15,127 nucleotides of DNA, taken from DASPTR01 sp964475545 (GTDB taxonomy: Archaea; Thermoproteota; Bathyarchaeia; Bathyarchaeales; Bathycorpusculaceae). The notes beneath the pieces were generated by a model. That model had not been told where the DNA came from, searched no databases, and was given only the letters and a program-made list of their open reading frames with translations. The position numbers and the translations under genes are program-made. The DNA lies in contig CAYYXF010000024.1 in assembly GCA_964475545.1 (NCBI GenBank), positions 1 to 15,127 on the forward strand. The letters are read 5' to 3'. Below are positions 7,846-14,896 of the stretch, piece after piece (within the stretch, counting starts at the first letter, position 1; every line of letters begins with the position of its first letter).

Positions 7846-10322
7846 CTCTTCAGCATGTTTTCCAGGATTGGTTTCAGTTTCGCATTCTCTGCTCTGATTT
7901 TCTCTTTGCCCAGAGCCTGCATTTGAGCATTCATTTCCTTGACTATCTCTGCGAATCTTACGCCTTCGGCTGCTGAAACGTATTCCACTCTGAACCTATC
8001 TGGGCTCATGCCGAGCTTCTGCAGCATAGGCGCCAACGCGTCCATTCTGGCCTTCATCTTGTAGTTTCCGCTGATATAGTGGCAATCGTAGGGCAGGTGG
8101 CATGCTCCAACCAAGACCATGCCTGCTCCCAGTCTGAATGCTTCTAGCACGAAGTCTCGGTCAACTCTGCCAGAGCACATTACACGGATGGGTCTGATGA
8201 TTGGTGGGTACTCAAACCTGCTTGTGCCCGCTAGGTCTGCGCCCGCGTAACTGCACCAGTTACAGAGGAAACCAAGAATCTTCTCCTCTGGATTCTCTTC
8301 CAAGGCTGTTCTTATCTGCGCCATGATCTGCGCATCAGTGAAATGTCTCTGCGTCATCGCGTCAGCTGGGCATTCAGCCACACACGTGCCACAACCGTGG
8401 CACATGGCAGTGAAGACCTCGGCAGCCTGGCCCTCTGGGGCTCGAATCGCTCCGTAGGGGCAGGCTTTGGCGCAGATTCCGCATTTTACTTTCGTGTTGC
8501 GGCATTTTGATGGGTCAACGGAAGCGACAATGGGTTGAATCTTCCACTTAGGCTGCGAAAGGATTGTGCCCGCTCGAGAGGCCGCGCCCATGCCCTGAGA
8601 GACGCTGTAGGGCACGTCTTTGGGACCTTGGCAGCCGCCTGCAACGAAGACTCCGTCCGCAGGTGTATCAATTGGCTTAAGTTTCGGATGGCTTTCCATG
8701 AAATAGCCGTCGCTTCCTCGGCTGATGTTGAATACTCTTGCCACTTCGTCTGAGCCTTGGGCAGCAATTGCAGCCGTAGCCAGCACGACCATGTCGCTCT
8801 TGACTTCAACAGGTTCACCGTTCTCTTTCTCTGCTCGGACAAGTAGCTCTCCCGATTCGGGGTTTTCGGTGACTTTTCTGCCCGTGAGTTTTGTGCGGAT
8901 AAAGTTGACGCCTAGCGTTTGGGCTTTTCTGAAAAGCTCCTCGTAGCCCTTCTTGTTAGCTCGCATGTCAGTGTAGATGACGTTGATGCCAAGTTTGTCG
9001 CCGTACTTTTCTTTGAGGAAGACGGCGCTTTTCAGCGTGAGCATGCAGCAGAAGCCTGAGCAGTACTCGTACTTGTTGATGTCACGAGAGCCAACACATT
9101 GGATGTACGTGATACTTTCAGGCATTTTTCCGTCAGATGGTTTCCAGAGCGTGCCTAGAACCTGAGTGCCAGAATCGATGATGCGTTCAAGCTGTAAGGC
9201 TGTGATGATATTCCTGTTTTTTCCGAAGCCGTAGTCGGGCAGGTCGTATGGCTCGTAGACGTCGTAGCCTGTTGCGACCACGATGCAACCGACCTCAAGC
9301 GACTGTTGCTTTGATTGCTGTTCGTAGTTCACTGCACCAACTGGGCAGATTTGTTCGCATTTGCTGCAGCTTCCGTCTTTGAAGTGTAGGCAGTTGCCCT
9401 TGTCTATAGTGTAGGTGTTGGGTGTGGCGTTTGGGAAAGGCGTGTAAATGGCTTTCCTCGTTCGCACGCCTGCGTCAAACTTGCTCGGCACGTCGACGGG
9501 GCAGACTTCGGAGCATTTGCCGCAGCTTGTGCACTTGTCCTCTTCGACATATCTTGGTTTGGTGTGCACTTCGGCTTTGTAGCTGCCGATTACGCCTTCA
9601 ACTTTCTTCACTTCAGAATTGGTGAGCAGCTTAATGTTCGGGTGGACAGCAACGGCGCCTATTCGCGTGGCAACGCAGGAAAACCTGGGACAGTGAATCT
9701 GCTGGGGGCAGCTGGAGCATTCGAATACTGGAAAGGTTTTTCCCAGTTGGGCCATGTGACCGCCGATGACTTCGGCCTTGTCAATCAAATAGGTTTCATA
9801 TCCCATTTCAGCAATGTCAAGCGCTGCGCTTGCACCGGCTACGCCCGCGCCGACGACTAGTGCCTTATTTGTTACTGGGACTTCGAAAACGTCTAGGGGT
9901 TCGAGCAGCCGCACCTTCGCAACGGCCATTCTGACGAGTTCCTTGGCTTTTTCGGTTGCCTCCTTTGGCGTGCTTTGGTGGCACCATGATGAGAACTCGC
10001 GGATGTTTGCCATTTCGAACAGGAACTGGTTTAGCCCAGCTTCTGAGACTGTTCTGCGAAAAGTTGGTTCGTGCATTCTGGGTGAGCATGCGGCTACTAC
10101 TACGCGGTTGAGCTTGTGTTCTTTTACGCCCTTTCTGATTTCGTCTTGACCTGGGTCCGCGCATGTGTAGCGGTTGGTCTTGACGTAGACCACGTCTGGC
10201 AGGGTTCGAGCGTAGTTTGCTACGTCTTCTACGTCTACGGTGCCGGCGATGTTGAGGCCGCAGTAGCATATGTAGACGCCGATTCGCAGTTCTTCAGGTC
10301 TAGAGGCTGGCTGCTGGCTCAT
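7833..10322 (-). CDS. hdrA: HdrA-type iron-sulfur flavoprotein with C-terminal MvhD domain
   Basis: An 829-residue cytosolic electron-transfer flavoprotein, the HdrA subunit type of heterodisulfide reductase, where FAD can split electron pairs between acceptors. Order of parts: N-terminal HdrA domain with YICYCG (18-22), C54, VAACSP (76-81) and MANIREF; FAD Rossmann motif VVGAGVAGASAA (156-167); an inserted loop with C202, C205, C211 and C216; ferredoxin site C264-x2-C267-x2-C270-x3-C274; second site C311-x7-C319-x2-C322-x3-C326; QCVGSRD at C409 and CSGFCC (421-426); a C-terminal ferredoxin pair, C607-x6-C614-x2-C617-x3-C621 and C641-x2-C644-x2-C647-x3-C651. From about 680 comes an MvhD/FlpD domain (C687-x2-C690, C716 in VMCSGR, C741 and C747 near CHY), which in other systems links HdrA to a hydrogenase or formate dehydrogenase. 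Its ATG overlaps the previous stop (ATGA) and AAGGAGG lies 7 nt upstream. Confidence 0.9.
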   Translation of the reverse strand: MSQQPASRPEELRIGVYICYCGLNIAGTVDVEDVANYARTLPDVVYVKTNRYTCADPGQDEIRKGVKEHKLNRVVVAACSPRMHEPTFRRTVSEAGLNQFLFEMANIREFSSWCHQSTPKEATEKAKELVRMAVAKVRLLEPLDVFEVPVTNKALVVGAGVAGASAALDIAEMGYETYLIDKAEVIGGHMAQLGKTFPVFECSSCPQQIHCPRFSCVATRIGAVAVHPNIKLLTNSEVKKVEGVIGSYKAEVHTKPRYVEEDKCTSCGKCSEVCPVDVPSKFDAGVRTRKAIYTPFPNATPNTYTIDKGNCLHFKDGSCSKCEQICPVGAVNYEQQSKQQSLEVGCIVVATGYDVYEPYDLPDYGFGKNRNIITALQLERIIDSGTQVLGTLWKPSDGKMPESITYIQCVGSRDINKYEYCSGFCCMLTLKSAVFLKEKYGDKLGINVIYTDMRANKKGYEELFRKAQTLGVNFIRTKLTGRKVTENPESGELLVRAEKENGEPVEVKSDMVVLATAAIAAQGSDEVARVFNISRGSDGYFMESHPKLKPIDTPADGVFVAGGCQGPKDVPYSVSQGMGAASRAGTILSQPKWKIQPIVASVDPSKCRNTKVKCGICAKACPYGAIRAPEGQAAEVFTAMCHGCGTCVAECPADAMTQRHFTDAQIMAQIRTALEENPEEKILGFLCNWCSYAGADLAGTSRFEYPPIIRPIRVMCSGRVDRDFVLEAFRLGAGMVLVGACHLPYDCHYISGNYKMKARMDALAPMLQKLGMSPDRFRVEYVSAAEGVRFAEIVKEMNAQMQALGKEKIRAENAKLKPILENMLKRKQQ
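9064..9098. repeat. 35-nt direct repeat copy in the MvhD-fused hdrA
   Basis: This stretch is identical, base for base, to 11100-11134 in the neighbouring hdrA paralogue, and the identity stops at a mismatch on each side. It encodes the conserved CVGSRDINKYEY region, residues 409-420, in both proteins. Confidence 0.85.
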
Positions 10323-12358
10323 GCCTTTGCCTCCTTCTGCATTACTGCGCCTATCTGAGCGTTGATCTGCCTGTCAGAGTAGTTTGGCATGCTTATGGCG
10401 TCCATCGGACAGGCTGAGCTGCAAATCCCACAGCCACGGCATAAGCCTTCAGTAACCTTTGCCAGTTCTTTGTCGCCGACCTTCTCGACTTTAATCGCTT
10501 TATAGCTGCATGCTGATTCGCAGACTTTGCAGCCGCTGCACAGTTCTTCGTTTACGCTTGCAATGAGCGGTTCCACGATCCACGTGTCCTTTCTGAGCAC
10601 GCTTGCAGCTTGGGCAGCTGCTGCGCTGCCTTGAGCCACACTGTAGGGAATGTCCTTCAAGCCTTGACACGCGCCTGCCAGGAATATTCCGGGCACGTCG
10701 GTATCTGTGGGCCTTATTTTTGGTTGGCATTCTACGAAGAAGCCGTCCTTGTTGAGGGGTATGTTGAGGATTTTTGAGAGTTCCGCCGCGGTGCTGGCTT
10801 GTATGGCCGCGTTTGCGAGAACCACCATTTCCACGTTGGCTGATACTGGTTTGCCGTCTTCCGTCTCCGCGTAAACTGTCAGGTTTTTAGTCTCTGAGTT
10901 TTCAGTTATTCTGCGGTTTTCCAGCTTTGTTCTGATGAACTTGACGCCTGATTTTTGTGCTCGGTTGTAGAATTCCTCATAGCCTTTGAAGTTGCTCCGC
11001 ATGTCATTGAAGAAAACGTAAACGTCAATGGCGTCCCTATACTTCTCTTTGAGCATGACTGAGTGTTTCAGTGTGTACATGCAGCAGAAGCTTGAGCAAT
11101 ACTCGTACTTGTTGATGTCACGAGAGCCAACACACTGAATGAAAGCGATAGAGTGTGGTTTTTGCCCGTCTGAGGCGCGAATCACCTTGCCGGCTGTAGG
11201 TCCAGCGGCCAAGATTAGTCTTTCAAATTCTAAGGCGGTGAAGACGTTGTAGAATTTGCCGTAGCCAGTCCATTCTAGGCCCGCGGGATTGTACATGTCG
11301 TAGCCGATTGAAGCTATTATGGCTCCGACGTTGACTTCGATTTCTTCGGGTTTCTGGTCGAAGTTTATGGCTTCTCGGGCTCCGCAGGCGTCGACACACT
11401 TGAAGCACTCTATGCAGTAGTCCCTGTTGATCGTGTAAATTAGCGGAACAGCTTGGTCGTAGGGAACGGAAATCGCCTTTCGCACGCCCAAGTACATGTC
11501 AGCATAATTCGGATATTCTATTGGGCAAGCGTCTTTACATTCGCCGCAGCCCGTACAGTTTCCGGCAATGACGTATCTTGGGTTTTTCCTTATCTTTACT
11601 TTAAAGTTGCCAACGTGCCCATCAACCTTCAGGACATCGGCAAAGGAGATTATCTCAATGTTGGGGTGCCTTCCCACATCCACCATTTTTGGACCTTCAA
11701 TGCAGATGCTGCAGTCAAGTGTTGGAAATGTTTTGTCCAAGAGTGCCATGTAGCCGCCGATAGTCTCTGTCTTCTCTACCATGTAGACTCTGAAGCCCAT
11801 GTCAGCCAAGTCTAGGGCAGCATTTATGCCTGCAATACCGCCGCCGATGACCATGACCTTCTTTGTCACGGGCAACTCAATCGGCTGCAGCGGTTCGAGA
11901 ACCCTAGCCTTAGCAACGGCCATTCTGACTATGTCTTTGGCCTTTTCGGTGGTCTTTTTCGGCGTGGCCTGGTGGCAGTAGGAATCGAATTCGCGGATAT
12001 TTGCCATCTCAAAAAGCCAAGGGTTCAAGTCAGCCTGTGAAACACAGCTTTGAAAGGTTGGCTCATAAAGCCTAGGCGAACAGCCGGCAACAACCACTCG
12101 CTGAAGCTTGTTCTTCTTTATTGCAGCCTTAATCTCTTCTTGACCTTGGTGGCTGCAAGGGTAGTTCATGCTTTCTGCATGAACCACGTTTGGCAAAGTT
12201 TTGACGTATTCTGTCAATTCGTTAACATCTATGACGGACGCTATGGCTGAACCGCATTGGCAGACGAAAACTCCGATTCGCGGCCCTTTCCGTGCTCTCA
12301 GCCTACGTCTAGTTTCCTTCTTGATTGTAGGCTTTCTCGGTGATGCTTTCCTAGGCAT
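10319..12358 (-). CDS. hdrA: HdrA-type iron-sulfur flavoprotein without MvhD domain
   Basis: A 679-residue paralogue of the following gene, aligned with it over nearly the whole HdrA part. It begins with a 26-residue Arg/Lys-rich extension (RKPTIKKETRRRLRARKG) before VFVCQCG. Then come the HdrA N-terminal domain (C33, C35, C68, C93, MANIREF), the FAD motif VIGGGIAGINAA (170-181), and TLDCSICIEGPKM with C216 and C219 as in canonical HdrA. Two ferredoxin sites follow (C268-x2-C271-x2-C274-x3-C278; C315-x2-C318-x2-C321-x3-C325), then QCVGSRD (C409), CSSFCC (421-426) and a regular C-terminal 2[4Fe-4S] pair (C607, 610, 613, 617 and C640, 643, 646, 650). There is no MvhD domain. ATG 12358 lies 1 nt past the stop of the polyferredoxin gene, with AGGGGG (12370-12365) as ribosome site. 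It probably pairs with the MvhD-fused paralogue, loosely as QmoA with QmoB. Confidence 0.9.
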   Translation of the reverse strand: MPRKASPRKPTIKKETRRRLRARKGPRIGVFVCQCGSAIASVIDVNELTEYVKTLPNVVHAESMNYPCSHQGQEEIKAAIKKNKLQRVVVAGCSPRLYEPTFQSCVSQADLNPWLFEMANIREFDSYCHQATPKKTTEKAKDIVRMAVAKARVLEPLQPIELPVTKKVMVIGGGIAGINAALDLADMGFRVYMVEKTETIGGYMALLDKTFPTLDCSICIEGPKMVDVGRHPNIEIISFADVLKVDGHVGNFKVKIRKNPRYVIAGNCTGCGECKDACPIEYPNYADMYLGVRKAISVPYDQAVPLIYTINRDYCIECFKCVDACGAREAINFDQKPEEIEVNVGAIIASIGYDMYNPAGLEWTGYGKFYNVFTALEFERLILAAGPTAGKVIRASDGQKPHSIAFIQCVGSRDINKYEYCSSFCCMYTLKHSVMLKEKYRDAIDVYVFFNDMRSNFKGYEEFYNRAQKSGVKFIRTKLENRRITENSETKNLTVYAETEDGKPVSANVEMVVLANAAIQASTAAELSKILNIPLNKDGFFVECQPKIRPTDTDVPGIFLAGACQGLKDIPYSVAQGSAAAAQAASVLRKDTWIVEPLIASVNEELCSGCKVCESACSYKAIKVEKVGDKELAKVTEGLCRGCGICSSACPMDAISMPNYSDRQINAQIGAVMQKEAKA
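11100..11134. repeat. 35-nt direct repeat copy in the shorter hdrA
   Basis: Second copy of the exact 35-nt match with 9064-9098. It lies at the equivalent codons of the paralogous gene. Confidence 0.85.
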
Positions 12359-12359
12359 G

Positions 12360-13292
12360 TTAATCCCCCTTCAACCCTATTCTCTTTTTCACGGATTCCT
12401 TCGCCTTCAAGGAACGTTTTGACTTCAGTTCCTTGGCCACATCAACTGGCGAAGCCAGCCTTTCGAGAGCCTTGTTCCAAGCGCCAGATTTTATGGGTGT
12501 GTGGGTTATGCTGGTTCGCTTGAGTTCTAAGGCTTCGTTGACTGGGCACACCGCCTTGCATGCTCCGCAATAAACGCAGAAGGCCTCGTCTGGATACACT
12601 TTCTTGTCCGCGTCAGAAAGGTAGAGGGCACCTGTGATTGGGCAGACGTCCAAGCAGTCTGAGCATCCTTCAGGGCACTTTTCAGTGCGGATGTTGATTT
12701 TTCCGTTCATGAATTTTCGTACCCGAATTAAGCCTTCTGGACATTTGAATTCGCAGACTCGGCAGCATGGGCAATGCTCCTTGTCGATCTCAACCTTGAC
12801 GTGAACTCCTTGCCTCTCCTGCTCTGTAAGCGCTGCTAGATTGTCCACGACTTCTCCGTCAGCCGTCTGCCACGTAGTCTTGATAAGGTCCAGTGGGCAT
12901 GCGTCCTCGCATTCCACGCCAGTCTCTGGAAGCTTTGTCGCGTTGACTTGGATGTCCCGAATGAGCTGAGGGAAACTCTCTTTTTCAACAACCGAAAGAA
13001 GGTGTTGGCCATCCACCGTTACTTTCATTGCTCCGTAGGGGCAGAGCACGTCGCATATTCCGCAAAAATTGCATTTTGCCAAGTCCACGTCGATCCTGGC
13101 TCTTTCGGCCTTTTGACCCTTGACCTTGGGCTGTTTCTCGACCTTGATGGCTTCTTTCGGGCAGGCTAAGCTGCAGATTTGGCAGCCTACGCAGTGATTT
13201 TTGTCGTTGGTGAGCTTGTAATTCTTTACGTGCAAAACCCATTCTAATGTTAGAGCTTCCGCCGTGTCTTTTTTTATGGTTCTTAACGGCAT
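12360..13292 (-). CDS. Polyferredoxin with five 4Fe-4S motifs, first gene of the Hdr operon
   Basis: A 310-residue soluble iron-sulfur protein that would carry electrons to or from the HdrA subunits. Five complete cluster motifs are visible: C34-x2-C37-x2-C40-x3-C44, C74-x2-C77-x2-C80-x3-C84, C174-x2-C177-x2-C180-x3-C184, C206-x3-C210-x2-C213-x3-C217 and C239-x2-C242-x2-C245-x3-C249, each followed by Pro. A half motif, C128-x3-C132-Pro, lies between the second and third and looks like a decayed site. The C-terminus from about 286 is Lys/Arg-rich (ELKSKRSLKAKESVKKR). It is not HdrC (no helical C-terminal region, too many clusters) and not HdrB (no CCG motifs). ATG 13292 has GGTGGT 6 nt upstream and a TATA box about 70 nt upstream. 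The next gene starts 1 nt after its stop. Confidence 0.85.
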   Translation of the reverse strand: MPLRTIKKDTAEALTLEWVLHVKNYKLTNDKNHCVGCQICSLACPKEAIKVEKQPKVKGQKAERARIDVDLAKCNFCGICDVLCPYGAMKVTVDGQHLLSVVEKESFPQLIRDIQVNATKLPETGVECEDACPLDLIKTTWQTADGEVVDNLAALTEQERQGVHVKVEIDKEHCPCCRVCEFKCPEGLIRVRKFMNGKINIRTEKCPEGCSDCLDVCPITGALYLSDADKKVYPDEAFCVYCGACKAVCPVNEALELKRTSITHTPIKSGAWNKALERLASPVDVAKELKSKRSLKAKESVKKRIGLKGD

Positions 13293-13357
13293 CGACCGAC
13301 CACCAAACTCGCGTTATTGGGATGGGAAAGTCGCATTTTAGATAGGCTTGGATTTTC

Positions 13358-13373
13358 TTTAATATATAGTTTG
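13358..13373 (-). promoter_or_regulatory. TATA box of the Hdr operon
   Basis: On the - strand ACTATATATTAAAG is the strongest TATA-like element in the window, centred near 13365. Transcription would begin near 13339, leaving a leader of about 46 nt with GGTGGT before the ATG. It sits in the 100-bp gap between the methyltransferase and the polyferredoxin genes and indicates that the operon is transcribed on its own. Confidence 0.6.
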
Positions 13374-13392
13374 GTTTGAACATTGGAGAATT

Positions 13393-13956
13393 CTAATGAT
13401 GTATCTTACTGCATATTGCAACATAGCATTTCAGGCCGTCTTCATCCTTCAAGACTGCAATATGCAATCGGGCCCGTCGAAGCAGACGTTCAAAATGGGC
13501 TTTTGAGAAAATTCTTTTCAATCCAGTGACGACAATTACCGCGTCATCTTTTGATACCCGTTCAATTTCATTCAACGTTTGAACTGGGTTCGGTGAGTTC
13601 TGTATGATGGTCATTGCAAACGCATGGTCGAAGATGCTTGCTTTTAGAGGCATTGAGTCGGCATCAGCTTGGATCAAGTATATGTCTGGAGAAGTTGTTG
13701 CTCGTTCCTTAGCCTTGAGCAGCGTTTTTCTTGAAATGTCTAATCCAACTGTTCTCTCTGCCCTGTCCTTGATGTGCCTGAACAATAGTCCCGTTCCGCA
13801 ACCAACATCCAAGACTAGTCCAAGATACTTCTTTTCCAAGCTTTCGATTGCTGCAGTGTATTTTTCGGTTTGTTCCTGTTCATATCGAAGATCGTAAATG
13901 TCTGCGGTTATATCGTATCGTCGAATGATGTCGCGTTTCTTTTCCCACTCGCTCAT
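13393..13956 (-). CDS. Class I SAM-dependent methyltransferase
   Basis: A 187-residue Rossmann-fold methyltransferase of the UbiE/Methyltransf_11 type. Motif I is VLDVGCGTG (48-56), which binds S-adenosylmethionine. Post-motif I is GLDIS (71-75) with the acidic residue that holds the ribose. QADADSMPL (about 96-104) and FDHAFAMTIIQN (109-120) match motifs II and III. The substrate is unknown, and the short C-terminal half leaves little room for a substrate domain, which is common for archaeal members of this group. ATG 13956 is preceded by a weak GAAGGG. It is divergent from nucS across 60 bp, and a separate strong promoter follows it, so it is probably not part of the Hdr operon despite the shared strand. 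Confidence 0.85.
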   Translation of the reverse strand: MSEWEKKRDIIRRYDITADIYDLRYEQEQTEKYTAAIESLEKKYLGLVLDVGCGTGLLFRHIKDRAERTVGLDISRKTLLKAKERATTSPDIYLIQADADSMPLKASIFDHAFAMTIIQNSPNPVQTLNEIERVSKDDAVIVVTGLKRIFSKAHFERLLRRARLHIAVLKDEDGLKCYVAICSKIHH

Positions 13957-14016
13957 CGAAGCCCTTCAGAAATCTTATGTGTAGACAAGTCTTCATAAAC
14001 TATTGGAGAAGCCAAA
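13957..14016. promoter_or_regulatory. Divergent promoter region between methyltransferase and nucS
   Basis: The 60-bp gap holds CATAAAC (13994-14000) on the + strand, centred about 20 nt before the TTG of nucS, which fits a leaderless or near-leaderless message. On the - strand, AGTTTATG over the same bases, or CATAAG nearer the methyltransferase ATG, could serve the other gene. The two promoters probably overlap, so the genes may compete for or share regulation. Confidence 0.4.
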
Positions 14017-14796
14017 TTGTCGAATTCGAAGCCATTGACGGTTCTAGTGAACCCTAGTGTTGTGGAAGCGGAGAAAATTGCTAGGGAGGCTGTTTCTCAG
14101 CATAGGATGCTGCTTGTTGTTGGGAGATGTTGGGTGAATTATGCTGGGAGGGCGAGGTCGAAGCTTGAGCCTGGCGAACGCATACTAATCATCAAGGAGG
14201 ATGGCTCTTTGCTCGTTCACCGCGGGGTCGGGTATGAGCCGGTCAATTGGCAACCGCCGGGATGCGTCTTTCACACGCAGGCTAAGGATGGCGTGCTGGA
14301 GGTTCATGCTGTCAGGCAGAAGCCAGCAGAGTCTGTAAGGGTGTGTTTTGACAGGATTTACTTTGCGTCAAGTGTTGATCTTGTGGATTCTGGGGAGTTC
14401 TCGCTGTACGCAAGCGAGGATGATATGCATAGGGCGATTTTGGTGGACCCTTCGCTCTTGGAGGAGGGTTTTAGGCCTATCAGTTATGAGAAGAAGGTTG
14501 AGCCGGGCTTCTTGGATGTATATGGCGAGGACAAGAATGGGCGACTCGTTGTGGTTGAGGTTAAGCGCAAGATTGCAGGCAAGCAGGCCGTAATTCAACT
14601 TGCCAAATATCTTGATGCGATCAGGGAGAGAGCAGATCGTCAGGTGCGTGGAATTCTTGTGGCGCCAGACATTGCAAAGGACGTTCAGACGCTGCTTTCA
14701 AACCTCGGTCTTGAGTTTAGACGTTTGGATCCAAAAAAGTGTGCCGAAACGCTTCAACGTGCAGAAACAAGAAAGCTAGCGGAGTTCTTCAAGTGA
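14017..14796 (+). CDS. nucS: Endonuclease NucS (EndoMS mismatch-specific endonuclease)
   Basis: A 259-residue homologue of archaeal NucS/EndoMS, which cuts both strands of mismatched or branched DNA and works with the PCNA clamp in repair. The N-terminal DNA-binding domain has VLVNPS (9-14), GRARSKLEPGER (44-55) and YEPVNWQPPG (73-82), where Trp78 is the likely base-stacking residue. The C-terminal nuclease domain has GFLDVYGED with Asp167 and VVVEVKRK with Glu181 and Lys183, the restriction-enzyme-like D...ExK core, followed by QLAKYLDAI. The last residues TRKLAEFFK resemble a PCNA-interacting peptide (LxxFF) but lack its leading Gln. TTG 14017 is the start with a TATA-like element at leaderless distance. 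Length agrees with the family (about 250). Confidence 0.93.
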   Translation: MSNSKPLTVLVNPSVVEAEKIAREAVSQHRMLLVVGRCWVNYAGRARSKLEPGERILIIKEDGSLLVHRGVGYEPVNWQPPGCVFHTQAKDGVLEVHAVRQKPAESVRVCFDRIYFASSVDLVDSGEFSLYASEDDMHRAILVDPSLLEEGFRPISYEKKVEPGFLDVYGEDKNGRLVVVEVKRKIAGKQAVIQLAKYLDAIRERADRQVRGILVAPDIAKDVQTLLSNLGLEFRRLDPKKCAETLQRAETRKLAEFFK

Positions 14797-14896
14797 CAAT
14801 AGACTGGTGTCGTACGTCTATCGAGTGTTGCTTCGCAATGCTTTGTAAGGCTCGAATTTCTCTCCACAGATTGGTGTAAGCTTCAAAAATCACGTT

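Noticed and set aside
10319..12358. Twin-arginine signal at the N-terminus of the shorter HdrA
   Set aside because: Arg-rich, but no hydrophobic helix follows; the next segment is the cytosolic HdrA domain.
7833..12358. In-frame TGA selenocysteine or pyrrolysine TAG readthrough in the HdrA genes
   Set aside because: Both frames are intact, with Cys at all expected positions and normal ends at TAG and TGA.
12360..13292. Reading the polyferredoxin as HdrC or HdrB
   Set aside because: It has five 4Fe-4S motifs and no CCG repeats, which does not fit either subunit.
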